A stretch of 64,000 nt of DNA from Onthophagus taurus (GCF_036711975.1 NC_091966.1:28279501-28343500); one strand, 5' to 3'. Shown: positions 11,073 through 23,069, numbered from the stretch's first letter. Notes: generated by a model from the sequence alone, not told the origin. Numbers and translations are program-made.

Positions 11073-11830
11073 TTTTCTGTTTGCATTTTGAATTACTTTC
11101 TAAATTTTGATGTTAAATGTTTTTAAAAGGCTTATTATTAAGGCTTTTATCTCATTTTCTAACCATTTGACTTTTAGACCAAACTTTTCAATATATAAAT
11201 TTTCTTGAACTCACTGTCAGTAACACTGACATTTCACCGATTTCATATACATCTATCCGTCGATTTACAAGGTTATAAATTGATGATGGAAGTTTTTACA
11301 TTGAAAAAGAAAATCAAAAATTATACAATGATGCATAATTACGTTGCTCCAATTAAAATTTTTTAAGGTACATAATTTTAAACAAAAATATTCAAAGGCA
11401 AAAATATGTATTTATTTATTAATTAAATGCAAAGGATCAAAAAATAAAACTTTAAACTATGTAATGAGTGTCTTTATTTTAATCTTTCAAACCAATCATG
11501 GTTATGCTGTTAAAGTTTGCTTCTTGAAGCAAACTTGAAAGAGGATAAAGAGCAGTTCTTTAATTTTTTAACTTTTTCATAAATCCGCCAAGTTTTATTT
11601 GTAATAGAAGTGGCATCAATTGGCATCAGTATTTGAGTTTGGTACGCTATCTAAATTATTTGTAATCATTTGTTACTTACGAATATGAAATCTTTCAATA
11701 TTCTGGTTAAAAATGATATGCAATGAGTGCATCTTCGTGCATATGGGAAAATCCTCTATATCACTGATAACGCATATAACGTTATGAATAAACTGATGTA
11801 CAGTTTTTCTTGTCTGCTTACCACAATCGT
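11073..11830. other. Upstream region of the six-exon gene
   Basis: AT-rich DNA that should hold the promoter and 5' UTR of the minus-strand gene. A near-palindromic GTTTGCTTCTTGAAGCAAAC hairpin lies at about 11515-11534. No coding feature was recognised. Confidence 0.35.
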
Positions 11831-13080
11831 GCAGAGTGAGATATCTGTGCGAGGCTGAATCTTCAGCCAGTGAAGACGGTCATCCTCCACCGCTTAGCCA
11901 GCTCAGTAGGAACTAAGTAATGCTTCCATCGTGGTAAGGCCTTTACTAATGGTTGGTCAAAGAATGTTTCCCCTACAATTAAACAGACAGAGGATTGAGC
12001 GCAAGTTCCTTATTGCAAAATTTTCTTTATTGCAACCCTATAAGCAACCACTTCTAAATGTAGGGCTGTCGCCTACACTTCGCAATAATCAAATACAATA
12101 CCAGCAGCTAACCAGTTCCAATCATCCATGTCTCATTCATCAGCAATCCTAACCAGCTCATCCTTCCTTTCTCTTCCTCTTCCTCCTTACCTTCTCCCTA
12201 TTCTCAGCTCTTCTGCTATCCATATACTTTTGCAGAATATGCTGCAAGGAGTCCTTGCCCACTCCACACAGACACTTCTCTTGTCCGATTTTATCCATCT
12301 CCTTTTCGATGCTTAACTGATATCCCTCACAACCTCCCTTCTATACACGTACTTCTGTAGACATTGTCCGTTCTCTTCATCCCTTCTCCTCACGTGTTCT
12401 TCCAAACCAACCACTATTTTGTTGTCGTTGACCACAACATGTCGGTGCCTATCATCACCTCTTCTCTTTACCCATTCCATTAATAATTCTATTGATACCA
12501 GCTCATCTTGCGTTACTGGCTCACTACAGGTACTACAGGATCCTTACTCTATGTTCATATCACACATTTTCAACTGACATTACTACTATTGCTGTAAAAT
12601 CACTTTCCTTCCCATTTGTCTCATCCGTATACACTTCCACAACATCCTTTGCCTTCTCCATCTCCACATCGCATCCACCTCGTTGTAACACCATTCAGTC
12701 CCTACGCAGCTTCTCTCCCATTCTCCTTCGTTTAACTTCAGTCACTTCCCATACATGGCTCCGGTGACCAGATATGATACAACCCCACACTTCGGCTCCA
12801 CACAATAGCGTAGGTATCACCATTCTCTCTACAATTATCCCTTTCATTCTACCACTCGACCTCCAATCCTTGCTTGCGATCATAACCATGCTCCCCAAGA
12901 CCCGTCTATCTTACCTCCCACAAATCTCACATGCTCTGCGACCAAAAGACCTGAACCCGTAATCAGCATCGGCTCCCTCACTTTCTTCAGACCACAAAAC
13001 AACCCTTTCAACTTCTTTCTAGAATAACATATCCAAGAGTCCTATTCATTGCTAACCTTTCACACTTTCTCCCATTTTGT
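11830..13080 (-). mobile_element. LINE remnant, RT thumb and 3' end
   Basis: Read on the minus strand, 12900-12700 encodes DWRSSGRMKGIIVERMVIPT followed by LLCGAEVWG, the conserved block after the RT palm in many insect non-LTR elements. It is followed by VTEVKRRRMGEKLRRD and broken pieces such as MLWKCIRM. Lower coordinates give MSWLGLLMNETWMIGT and then a non-coding 3' tail down to about 11830. Stops and frameshifts are frequent. The palm with YxDD is not present. The clade is uncertain. Confidence 0.6.
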
Positions 13081-13330
13081 GTTACTAGTATAGAACTGTA
13101 GTTCCAATGTAAAAAGATAGGGAAAGTGACTAACTTAAATTTGGGGGAAAAAGAATTAGGTTGGTATTTGAAAAGTAACTAGAATCTGGTTTAAACGTGT
13201 ATTGAACGGTTTTTCGCTAAATCTACTTATACTTTTATAGCGATGATATTTTCTATAGGCGTGAAGAGCTGTGCGTATGGGCTATTTATTACAAGATCTT
13301 ATATGGGGGCGTATACAGCGAGTATATAAT
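13081..13330. other. Short unassigned spacer
   Basis: No ORF, repeat or element end was recognised between the LINE remnant and the Penelope array. Confidence 0.3.
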
Positions 13331-14090
13331 GGAATATAACCATTTTATAGCTATGAATAATTTTTTTAATGGTGAACGGGGTTTAAGTTTTTACCATATA
13401 AAAGAAAACTTAACCATACCGTAATAAAAATAGACGAATTTGATGACTTCATGGAGAATATCAATAATTGGTGTATTTTTTGTTGAAGGAAATGAAATTC
13501 TAGTTTATTGGATACCAATCAATGTGGTATCCTCCATGAAATTTTGGAACAATATTTGTAGTATTTATAAAAATACTTTAAAAATTAGTGGTATTATCAA
13601 TATGAATTTAATAAAAAAACTTTTATTTCGTTGCTTACTCGATTCATGTATATCACTAACCTTATTTTATGATAGTGTAAATATATTTAGTCCTAATTTA
13701 AACATAACACTTACTTTGTTTATGATAGCGTAAAATCTATTTATAATAAATTTGTAAGTTATTTTGATATTAAAAGGCGAATGAAATAAATAGACAAAAA
13801 ACGTTTTATTCATTTATTCTAAGGGAATAACTAAAAATTGGATTATTTATGTTTGATATTTATAGGTATAAATTACTTATATGCAGCGTCAACACCCTCA
13901 GCATCTTGAACTATTTTTTAAAAATTCCCCCCTCATGGACGTTGATGTTGATTTCCGCAATATCTGTTATTAATATGGACGTCTGTAAATCGAAAAGACT
14001 GATGTATATTATTATTAGTCACTACAATTCGGAAAAAAAAGATCGTTAAAACAAAAATAGACATACACATGGCCGACATGGAGATGTGCA
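13330..14090 (+). mobile_element. Penelope-like element, terminal-repeat region, copy A
   Basis: This AT-rich non-coding block recurs four times between 13.3 and 21.4 kb. In this copy the stretch at 13340-13510 matches 20070-19915 in inverted order. Bases 13574-14040 match copy B after 14448 in direct order and two inverted copies at 19390-19120 and 21420-21060. Shared landmarks are GGTATTATCAATATGAATTT, TTTTATTCATTTATTC and a GTTGATGTTGATTTC block. The link to Penelope comes from the RT/endonuclease ORF at 15830-16960 lying between the copies. Confidence 0.6.
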
Positions 14091-14594
14091 AAGGGTCCGC
14101 TGGGGCCTAAGTGCTTTGGTTATACCAATTAATTCATTTCTTTGTTCTTACCCTGTTTGTACCTATAATCCCTTCTTTAACTTTTGCAACTTTGTGGTCT
14201 TACAATTTTACCAATGAAAAAGCTTTTATAATGAAATTCTCAGAAATGCATTTCAAATCCGTATGCATAAACGTATGTAAGCAAAATTTGAAACAAAGGA
14301 GAAGTGTAACATGATATTTATCTGCTGCAAAAATTACGAAGTTAGAATAACAGGAAATATTCACATTTCAAATTATTATTTATTCTTAATCAAGTAAACG
14401 TTCAATTAATACAAAATGGAATTCAAAAATAAATGGTGGATTACAACATACCACTTTAAAAATTAGTGGTATTATCAATATGAATTTAATAAAAAAACTT
14501 TTATTTCGTTATATACTCGATTCATGTTTATTTTATGATAGTGTAAATATATTTTGTTCTATTTAGTTCGATAGCCTAAAATCTATTTATAATA

Positions 14595-14996
14595 ATAATT
14601 GTAATAGGTTATATCCATTTTCACCAATTAGAAGAAATGCAGAAAACTTACAAAGCTAAAGAATGAACAACATAAAAAAGTAAAAATTGAAAACCAGACA
14701 AGATTAAGTTCATTTTAGTTAATTATTTAAGAATTTTCTGATTACTAATATCTTAATGTGAATGTTATGTATATTTTACAAAGTTTTTAATATTGACGTA
14801 ACTTTAATTTCAAGTTTATTATATACATTATTTTGATACTATTTTAATTTTAATTTTCATCTACTGTTATCATCTTAAGATTTTTGTACGTTTTAGGGTC
14901 TTTTCTACTGATGAAGGGCAGGGCCCGAAACCAGGTCTAGACGTAAAATTAATAAAATATCACCAAAGTATCATTACATAATTTTTTCCTTACAAA
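14595..14996 (+). mobile_element. 402-bp insertion with 12-bp target duplication and hammerhead-like motif
   Basis: Inside copy B, the uninterrupted sequence known from copy A (at 13737) is split here. The 12-bp word CTATTTATAATA is repeated on both sides (14583-14594 and 14997-15008). The insert has no ORF. It ends with a hammerhead-like fold about 55 bp before its right edge. It fits a 5'-truncated, non-coding retro-insertion of Penelope type. Confidence 0.6.
14904..14941 (+). ncRNA. Hammerhead-ribozyme-like motif 2
   Basis: Stem I TCTA/TAGA (14904-14907 with 14938-14941), core CTGATGA (14908-14914), stem II GGGC/GCCC with loop AGG, core GAAAC (14927-14931), loop CAG, and cleavage triplet GTC just before the second stem I strand. 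The core matches the hammerhead consensus except for one extra A between CTGATGA and stem II. The minimal stem III is like those of Penelope-linked hammerheads. Predicted from sequence only. Confidence 0.5.
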
Positions 14997-15749
14997 CTAT
15001 TTATAATAGGTTTGTAAGTTATTTTGATATTAAAGGGTGAATGAAATAAAAAGACAAAAAACGTTTTATTCATTTATTAAAAGTTGAATTAATTATGTTT
15101 GATAATAATATTGGTATAAATTACTTATAAACAGCGTAAACATCAACCCCCTCAACCCCTTGAACTATTTTTAAACCCCCCCCCCTCATATCATCACCCA
15201 CCCTCATGGAGGTTGATGTTGATTTCAGCAATATCTGTTATTAATATGGATGTTATAAGTCACTACAATTCGCAAAGAATAAAAATCGTTAAAATAAATC
15301 AATCGTAAAATTTCACTTGGAAGCGGTTCCATTTTTTTAAAATCTATCTTATAATACATTTCTACTTTCTATATATTAGTTGACGTTTTTCTCAGGGCCT
15401 GACAGCTCTACAACAAAACCAACAACAGTAATCTAAATTACAAAATCAAAGAAAACTTACAGTCTTATATAAAGCAATGTAAGCAAAATAAAAAAAACAG
15501 AAGAGTCCACATCAGAAAACAAAAATCAAGTGCGACTAACCAACGCAAACCAACAACTGCCAACAAGAACAAGGCCAACAACTTACAAATATGTGGTGTT
15601 CTCAAACTAAGCGCTTGCGTAAAACAACAGCTGTATTCTAAATCAGCAATTTACACTAGACATTAGTAATGCGCGAAACAAAATCAAATCAGAAATTAAA
15701 CAGTTAATTATTGAAAGTAAATAAAGCTAATATTTCGATTCCACTGAAT

Positions 15750-16960
15750 TAAGTAAAATAATTAGTTCTTTTTTTGTTGTAATCAAATAAATACATAACT
15801 CAAAAATTAAGGAATAAATATTGCTTAGACACTGGATGTCAGCTCTGAAGTTGACCGTTCTTTCTTGGGTAGTTATATGATACATTTCCAAAAATAACCT
15901 GCGTTGGTAGTTCATTTCTTTGTCCACAATTTTCACGTTGTTCAAATTAAAAAATGTGACTCGTGTCAATCGAATGTTGAGACAAAGCACAACATCTCGT
16001 GCCCGTTCTGATATCACTCCTGTATTTACCTAAACGTTTCTACAGCTATTGGTTCGTTTGTCCTACGTAGCATCCACCACAGCCAGTACATGGTACACAA
16101 TATACAACACCTGATCGGTAGTCGTTATCTATTTTGTCCTTTAATGTAGAGAAACGAGATTGTAGTTTGAAAGGATAATGTTCAATTATACTGACTTCCA
16201 TAAAAATTGCAACACCTAGAATTTATTGAACGAGTTAACATTTAAGTTAACATCCCTATCAAAAGAGACGTTAAAAATCAGTTTGTTAATCTATCCAGAA
16301 AATTGTTTTTAAAAAAGAATTTTTAATTTAAGTTTGCTTGTAAAAAAGACGGATGTGAAGTATTAAGAATTCTGTGTTTCATGGCTAAAACAGTATTCAT
16401 TTTATGTCTGATCTTAAAAATGTAGGTTTAGTATATCAATTAAATATAACCACATTTTCACCAGTTCTAATAACTGTAGTGTCCAAAAACGTTTCCATGG
16501 TGAACTGTATATTTTTATGGAACGAATTGAACAATTCTAGGACACCATCCACAGAATCACCAGGCAAAACCAAGGATAATGTCATCCACATACTTCCTCA
16601 CAAATGGGACTTCAAAATCCAATCTAGCCAAAATGTCATCCAAAACGTAATCCATGTCAATTTGAGCGAGTATGGACGAGATTGGTAAACCCATAGGTGT
16701 ACCAAAAATCTGTTTGTACGTAATATTATTGAAGCTGAAATAAGTACTGTCAATAACAGTTACCAACAAAATCAAAAGTTTCAGTTCTTTACATTGTAGT
16801 TTAATTCATATGCCATAGTAAGTATCCCGGACAACATTCTAGAAATCCTATTTATTGCTGTGTTAACCGAAGAAATTATAGGACGAAGTGGTGTATCAGG
16901 TTTGTGTATTTTTGGGAGGAAATAAGCTCTTGAAATGATCGGTCAACTTCAGAACTGACA
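15750..16960 (-). pseudogene. Penelope-like element ORF: reverse transcriptase and GIY-YIG endonuclease
   Basis: Minus-strand coding remnant. An RT part at 16960-16550 includes YKQIFGTPMGLPISSILAQI, then VPFVRKYVDDIILG with the catalytic YVDD, both diagnostic of Penelope-like RT. Pieces of the RT thumb follow, as far as about 16260. A GIY-YIG endonuclease block lies at about 16130-15830, with CTMYWLWWMLRRTNQ-like sequence (a frameshift away from CTGCGGCYVGQTNQ), then RTGTRC, SQHSIDTSHIF and KIVDKEMNYQRRLFLEM. The order RT then endonuclease is that of canonical Penelope elements. Several frameshifts and stops make it inactive. The longest open pieces are 72 and 96 codons. Confidence 0.82.
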
Positions 16961-17440
16961 TCCAGTTATAATAAGTAATATCTAAGTAATATTTACTCCT
17001 AAGTAATATTTACTCCTTAATTTTTGAGTTATGTATTTATTTGATTACAATAAAAAAAAAGAACTAATTATTTTACTTAATTGAATGGAATTGAGTGAGT
17101 AGAAATGTAAGTTTTATCTTTGTTTGTAGAGAATATACTCTATAAACAATGGTTTTATTTACTTTCAATAATTAACTGTTTAATTTTAACTGGTAAATTT
17201 TTGATTAGATGTTGTTTCGCGCGTTGCTAATGTTTAGTGTTATTGGTTATATAGAATACGGTTGTTCTTTTATGCAAGCGCTTAGTTTGAGAATGCCACA
17301 TACTTGTCAGTTGTTGGTTTTTGTTGGCACAATTGGCACTCCTCGCATTCCATTTGACTCTATTACTACTGTTCTGTGGTCGCACTTGATTTTTATTTTC
17401 TGATGTGGACGGGATTTCTGTTTTGTTTTTTCGTTCACTT
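16940..17440 (-). repeat. Inverted copy of 15500-15860 (Penelope tail)
   Basis: The sequence from GGTCAACTTCAGAACTGACA through the poly-A run near 17050 to the GCGCGTTGCTAATG block mirrors 15860-15540. The RT/endonuclease remnant is thus flanked on both sides by opposite-facing copies of the same tail. A short duplicated word, AAGTAATATTTACTCCT, occurs twice near 16990-17015. Confidence 0.65.
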
Positions 17441-17443
17441 ATA

Positions 17444-18767
17444 CAGGGTGAGTCAGAAAGAATGGGAAATCCGAATAAAGGAGACACTAGCCACCAAAAT
17501 ATGACGATTTAACCTAACATCTCTTATACAAATGTCAGTGGTTTTCAAGGTACAGGGTGTTGAAAGTAAAAAGTACGTATATAAGTAAAAAGTTGTAAAA
17601 AGTGGGCATAATGGATTTTCTGCAACTCGAACCAGGATCTCTTCTTCTGCGTTGAAGCTAATTCTTTTTTTGTGGAGCAGCAGCTCGAAATGCTGCTAAA
17701 CTATTAAAATTAGTTTGAGCAAAACAACAAATCGTATCCCGCTTATCATATATTATACAACAAGACGATCGAAAATACTCGATAATAGGAGACGTATTGC
17801 CTGAAACACCACGAGACCGAAGGTCGAGTGGTGTTTTTTAAGGCAATACGTCGAGATTCGAGTATTTTCGATTGTCGTGTTGTATATGGCTAGACTATTT
17901 CATGAATAAAAAATATACATATTTTTAGAATTTTTTTATTTTTTAATAAATTACATTGATTGTTATGGAAACATGCATGGATGTCTCGAAATTAATTAAA
18001 TGTCAAACAAGCGATAATACAAAGGTTCGTATTACAGCGATAATACAAAGGTTCGTATTATCGTTCTCCATGGTTACGGCCAAATAACCGCTGAAATACT
18101 CGCAATTGACGGAAAACCGCGAATTCTTATTGGCTGTTAACGATATGAATGAAATAGTCACTATTAGAATACTCATTATGTTGTGGCATTTTCAAATTGG
18201 TAATAATTTTATTGTTGGTAAAAATGATTATTGCACATGGAAATTAGATCAATGTTGACAACTAACAAGCAATTGTCGAAACGTGAGCGGAAAAATAAGC
18301 CAACTTTGCTTATGTTAAAAAATAAAAATTTTAGAAGCAAAAATACATTTAACCGTCTAAAAGTAAATAATTCGAAAACCGATAGACTTAGACAATTTAA
18401 ATGAGAGTACTTTTTATGTAAAATTGTGTGCTCTTTGTGATTCGTAGCTCTTATTGGTCGTAGCTCGACGTCCAAAAAACTTATGATTTGATTTATCAAA
18501 CGAGCAGTGTGTATCTAGCGCCCTCTACGAGCAATAACAAAACAAGTTGCAAATTTGTATTTCTCATGCTCGACAACATAAAACTACCAAATTTTATGTT
18601 AATAGTACAAAAAGCTTCAAAATTATCAAGAAATTCGAAATAAGAATTTAACTTTCAACACCCTGTGCCTCAAAAACCACTGACATTTGTACAACAGATG
18701 TTAGATTAAATCATCATATTTTGGTGCCTAGTATCTCCGGATTTCCCATTCTTTCTGACTCACCCTG
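17444..18767. mobile_element. 1.3-kb TA-flanked transposon with CAGGGTG ends
   Basis: Terminal inverted repeats of about 110 bp start with CAGGGTGAGTCAGAAAGA, and the right end mirrors the left. TA lies outside both ends (17442-17443 and 18768-18769). The Penelope copy at about 20790 has the same flanking sequence without the element (ACTTATATAAG), so the TA duplication can be read directly. No transposase was found; this is a non-autonomous Tc1/mariner-type element. It holds a 128-bp palindrome at 17757-17884 and a direct repeat of about 26 bp at 18011-18062. Confidence 0.78.
17757..17884. repeat. 128-bp imperfect palindrome
   Basis: Two arms of about 56 bp sharing TCGAAAATACTCGA and GACGTATTGCC flank a short centre, GAGACCGAAGGTCGA. 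Several single-base differences exist between the arms. It sits inside the 1.3-kb TA-flanked transposon and is richer in CpG than the surrounding DNA. Confidence 0.8.
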
Positions 18768-20150
18768 TATAAGTTTGTTTGTAAGTTTTCTTTGAATTTT
18801 TAATTTAGATTACTGTTGTTGGTTTTGTTGTAGAGCCGTCAGGCAGGCCCTGACAAAAACTTCAACTAGCATATACACCGAGAGAAATAGATTGTACGAA
18901 TCGTATTATAAAGAAAATATTATACATGCAACAATTCATTGTATTATATTCATTATATTTTTTGTACTGAATACAATCTCTCGTCTCGCTGTCACTATTC
19001 GTAGTAAACGTATTATACCTTATAGTATATTTTTAGTGCATAGTAGACATGCATTTTAAGTTAGTTTTTAAAAAAGAAAAAGAACCGCTTCAAAGCGAAA
19101 TTTTACGGTTGATTTTGAAGGGTTGATTTTTACGCTGCTTATAAGTAATTTCTACAAACATTATTATTAAACATAATTAATACAATTTTTAATAAATGAA
19201 TAAAACATTTTTGTCTTCTTATTTCATTCACCCTTTAATATCAAAATAACTTACAAATTTATTATGAATAGATTTTAGGCTATCATAAACAAAGTGAGTA
19301 TTATATTTAAATTAGAACTAAATATATTTACACTATCATAAAATAAAGTTAGTGATATACATGAATCGAGTATTCATATTGATAATACCAGTAATTTTTA
19401 AAGTGTTATCTTGTAATCCACCATTTATTTTTGAATTCCATTTTGTATTGATTTAACGTTTACTTGATTGAGAATAAAAATATTTTAAAATGTGAATATT
19501 TCCTATTATTCTAACTTCGTAAGTTTTGCAACAAATAAATATCATGTTACACTTCTCCTTTGTTTCAAATTTTGCTTACGTTTATGCATACGGACCTGAA
19601 ATGCATTTCTGAGAATTTCATTATAAAAGCTTTTTCTTTGTTCAAATTGTCAGACCACAAAGTTGCAAAATATAAAGAAGGAATTAGGTACGAACAAAAA
19701 AATTAATAAATTGTTTTAATTTTTGTTAATTGTCAACAGTCGAATTATTAATTGCTTATCATCGAATTGTAAATTATTTAACCGCTGTATTGTGCCACAA
19801 AATTTCGGTTCAAATAAAATTAAAGTTAAAGAAAAACTTGTTTAATTGCCGAAAGGTGACACCGAAAACCCTCAACAGTTATAATAACAAAAATTGATCG
19901 GTATTCTATAAACTAAAATTTGATTTCCTTAAACAAAAACTACAGCAATTGTTGATATTCTCCATGAAATGAAGGAATTCGTGTATTTTTATTATGGTAT
20001 GGTTAATTTTTCTTTTATATGCTAATAACCTAAACCCCCGTTCGTCATTAAAAAAGTCATTCATAGTTATATAAAGGTTAATCAGAGCGGGCACGAGATG
20101 TTGAGCCAACATCTCGTGCCCGTTCAACATTCGATTGACACGGGTCACAT
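18768..20150 (-). mobile_element. Penelope-like element, inverted copy C
   Basis: Mirrors copies A and B. 18790-18880 carries the GTAGAGCCGTCAGGC block, 19120-19400 the terminal-repeat block, 19410-19720 the unit of 14100-14440, and 19915-20070 the mirror of 13340-13510. At its end 20088-20122 forms a perfect hairpin built from the endonuclease-coding RTGTRC region. An 80-codon minus frame at 19906-20148 spans this unit and is not a separate gene. Confidence 0.6.
20088..20122. repeat. Perfect 16-bp hairpin at a Penelope junction
   Basis: CGGGCACGAGATGTTG, the 3-nt loop AGC, then the exact reverse complement. The same single-copy word occurs at 15990-16013 inside the endonuclease remnant, so the hairpin marks an inversion breakpoint within element sequence. 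Confidence 0.85.
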
Positions 20151-20740
20151 TTTTGAATTTATTTTAGTTTTTCTTATGTTAGTATTATTATTGTTTTTTC
20201 TTTATTTCTTTTATGAAATAAAAAGCGTTCCGAATCCACACCTCATCATATCCCTCAATTAATAATTCATCTCTGAAATTTATTATTATTACCGTAAATT
20301 TATCAATCAATTTATATGTAGTTACCTATAGTAGTTCTCATAATTTCTTATTGGATTACAAACGAAATTATGGCTTAATCGATGATTGAAATAATGTATT
20401 TCAACGCATACCAGTTAGGTTTGTATCATGCGAGTGTGTGATGAGTTCCTGCCAATTGTAGTGATACCATGAATCCTATAAATACAAGAGTAAATTCCAT
20501 GGAATTAGTCCTTGAAATCTTAAAACTTTTATTTTCTGTTTAAAGCCGTGTGAATTACATCATCCTTCTAGAAACTTCTATTGCACATTTCCCCACTCCC
20601 CATAATTTTTCCGGCATATAATTACTTGTTCTTAATAAATCATTTAGTTTGTCCGCTATTTAACAGCTAGTAGGTTACGCTTATTATTATTAATTAATAA
20701 CCTATGCGACATATTTAAGTTTGTTTTCCTACGAAATAGA
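20151..20740. other. Spacer between Penelope copies
   Basis: AT-rich DNA with no ORF; not recognised as part of either Penelope copy. Confidence 0.3.
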
Positions 20741-21425
20741 TGAGATATTTTCTGATGTGGACGGGATTTCTCTTTTGTTTTTTCGTTGACTTATATAAGA
20801 CTGTAAGTTTTGTTTGATTTTGTAATTTAGATTACTGTTGTTGGTTTTGTTGTAGAGCCGTCAGGCCCTGAGAAAAACTTAAACTAATATATATAAAGCA
20901 GAAATGCATTATAAGTTAGTTTTTAAAAAAGAAAAAGAACCGCTTCCAAGTAAAATTTTACCGTTAATTTATGTACTATGCACATCGATTGAGGAAAATG
21001 TAAGTAATATTGTAACGATCTTTATATTCTTACCGAATTGTAATTACTAATAATAATACATCAGTCTTTTCGATTTACAGCCGCTCATATTAATAACAGA
21101 TATTGCTGAAATCAACAACAGCAACCTCCATGAAATCGTTCAAAGGGCTGAGGGGGTTGATTCTTACGCTGCTTATAAGTAATTTATAGCTATGAATATT
21201 AATCATAATTAATTCAATTTCTAGTTATTCCCTTGGAATAAATGAATAAAACGGTTTTTGTCTTTGCATTTCATTCATCCTTTAATATCAAAATAAGTTA
21301 CAAATTTATTATAAATAGGTTTTAGGTTTTATAAACAAAGTGAGTGTTATATTTAAATTAGAATTAAATATATTAACATTATCATAAAATAAAGTTAATG
21401 ATATACATGAATCATGAACAATACG
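20740..21425 (-). mobile_element. Penelope-like element, inverted copy D
   Basis: Carries in order the GATGTGGACGGGATTTCT word, the uninterrupted target site ACTTATATAAG, the GTAGAGCCGTCAGGCCCTGA block and the terminal-repeat block to about 21420, all in the inverted sense to copies A and B. It supplies the empty-site reference for the 1.3-kb transposon at 17444-18767. Confidence 0.6.
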
Positions 21426-21830
21426 AGTTTTAAATTTTTTTATCGGTGGCAGTGTTCATAATTCCTAAATAGACCACATATATTAAATTATGATCCATTT
21501 CTTCATTAAACATATCCTTATCGCATCCGGAATTGCGCTCAAATCATGGTTTCTATGCGTCCCCAAAACGTTCCAGTTGCATTCCAACCAGCTTTATCAA
21601 AGATAGTACCAATTCCCACGGTATTTTTATTGTTATTTTACTTAGTTTTTAATTTTTATGATCTGATACATCTCTGATAGGTTAGAAATGATTAAAGACA
21701 AACTTTTTAACCGACGACTACGTTTATTTGCATTTTCATGACACGACACATTTCATCACTACATTTTAGTCTAAACGAGAGATGTCACCACTAAAAACTA
21801 TTATAATCACTTTAATATAAATAATTTATA
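21426..21830. other. Spacer left of the copia element
   Basis: No clear LTR was seen. A short minus-strand frame near 21540-21620 reads GTIFDKAGWNATGTFWGR, which I could not assign. Confidence 0.3.
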
Positions 21831-23069
21831 ATTAGGTAGATAACATAATTTGACAATGCCATCATTAATTTTGTCGCTCACAAAATAATAACGAGTAATG
21901 TCTTGTCCTATCATGATATATAGAATTTACACACATCTTTTTTGCACTCTGATTATCATTATTAATTTTGTACCACAATGTTGCTTCAAATCTTTATCTG
22001 CTATCTCATTGTACAAATTTCTAAGATATATTGATTCTTTTGTCCCATCTGAAATAGCCATGTACTCAGCTTCAGTACTACTCAAAGCAACTGTTTTTTA
22101 TTTTCTACTTTGCCATGAAACAGTTCCATTTGCAAGGTTAAAAATAAACCCTGTATATGACTTTCTGTCTGTTATATTTGATGCCCAATCTGCATCAACA
22201 AAACCTACCAATTCAGAGTACCCTTTTTCATATTTTAATTTAATTCTTTTAGTTTCTTTTAGGTACTTTAAAATTTGTTTTGCAGCCTTCCAATGTATAT
22301 TATTATAACAAGTCCCTATTAAATTTACTCAAATAACTTACACAATGCAATATAATAATAGTAGTAAAAATTAATCACTTTAATCACTCTAATTTTAATT
22401 CTTCTGTTTCATTTATATTATTAGAAAGTACAAAAGAATCATCAACATACAAAGCAATAATAGCACTAGTCTACAAAAAAAAATCATAAAATGTACATTT
22501 GACGCCACTGTATTTTTCCTATGTAGTTTGGTTCCCTAAACCCAAAAATTACATTTAAAATTTTTTCCATGGATACGTTTTGGAGCTATGATTTTTTTTT
22601 AATTTTTTTTATTTGATTTTTTTATTGATTTAGCTATGATTACTATTTGCAACATATCTCGAGTTAGATATGACCGATCTGGTCGTGCTATTCATCAAAT
22701 TAAAGAGTATTGTATAGCCAATAAATGGTATTAATACTTTTTCCAATCGGTTCGGTAGTTTTAAAACAATGGTCCATAATATCTAAAAAACGGATTTTTT
22801 TAGACAAAATGTGAACCAAAAATTCATTCAATATCCGTGGAGAGCCGCAGAAAAATTCTTTTTTACCTTCTACGTAAAATTTTCTCTTTTAAGAAAACAA
22901 CAAGGTACGCAGGATGAGAATCTATGGAGAAATTACCAAAAATTATGATCTTCTATATGTGAGAGCACAGCTTTTTCCTGTACATGAAATTCCGCGCAAC
23001 TAGACCGTTAGAAATTTGTAGGTTTCATATTTCGTACGTTTGTGAGATTTTACGTGTGGGAGCTATTCA

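Larger units (their letters stand above)
14091..15720 (+). mobile_element. Penelope-like element, terminal-repeat region, copy B
   Basis: Direct repeat of copy A from about 14448, preceded by a unit at 14100-14440 that has an inverted counterpart at 19720-19410 (with GTATGCATAAACGTA and AACAAAGGAGAAGTGTAACA). It contains a 402-bp insertion at 14595-14996. At 15370-15460 it carries the block GGCCTGACAGCTCTACAACA, whose reverse complement recurs at about 18825-18860 and 20850-20880. The segment 15500-15860 is inverted relative to 16940-17440. Confidence 0.6.

Noticed and set aside
12128..12962. Plus-strand Ser/Leu/Pro-rich frames
   Set aside because: Shadows of the minus-strand LINE remnant (LLCGAEVWG block).
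13849..14049. 66-codon plus-strand frame
   Set aside because: Lies in the non-coding Penelope terminal repeat; diverged copies at 15095, 19150 and 21100 do not keep the frame.
16404..16688. 94-codon plus-strand frame
   Set aside because: Shadow of the Penelope RT, whose YVDD lies on the other strand.
21898..22308. 136-codon plus-strand frame
   Set aside because: It is the shadow of the copia RNase H region on the minus strand.
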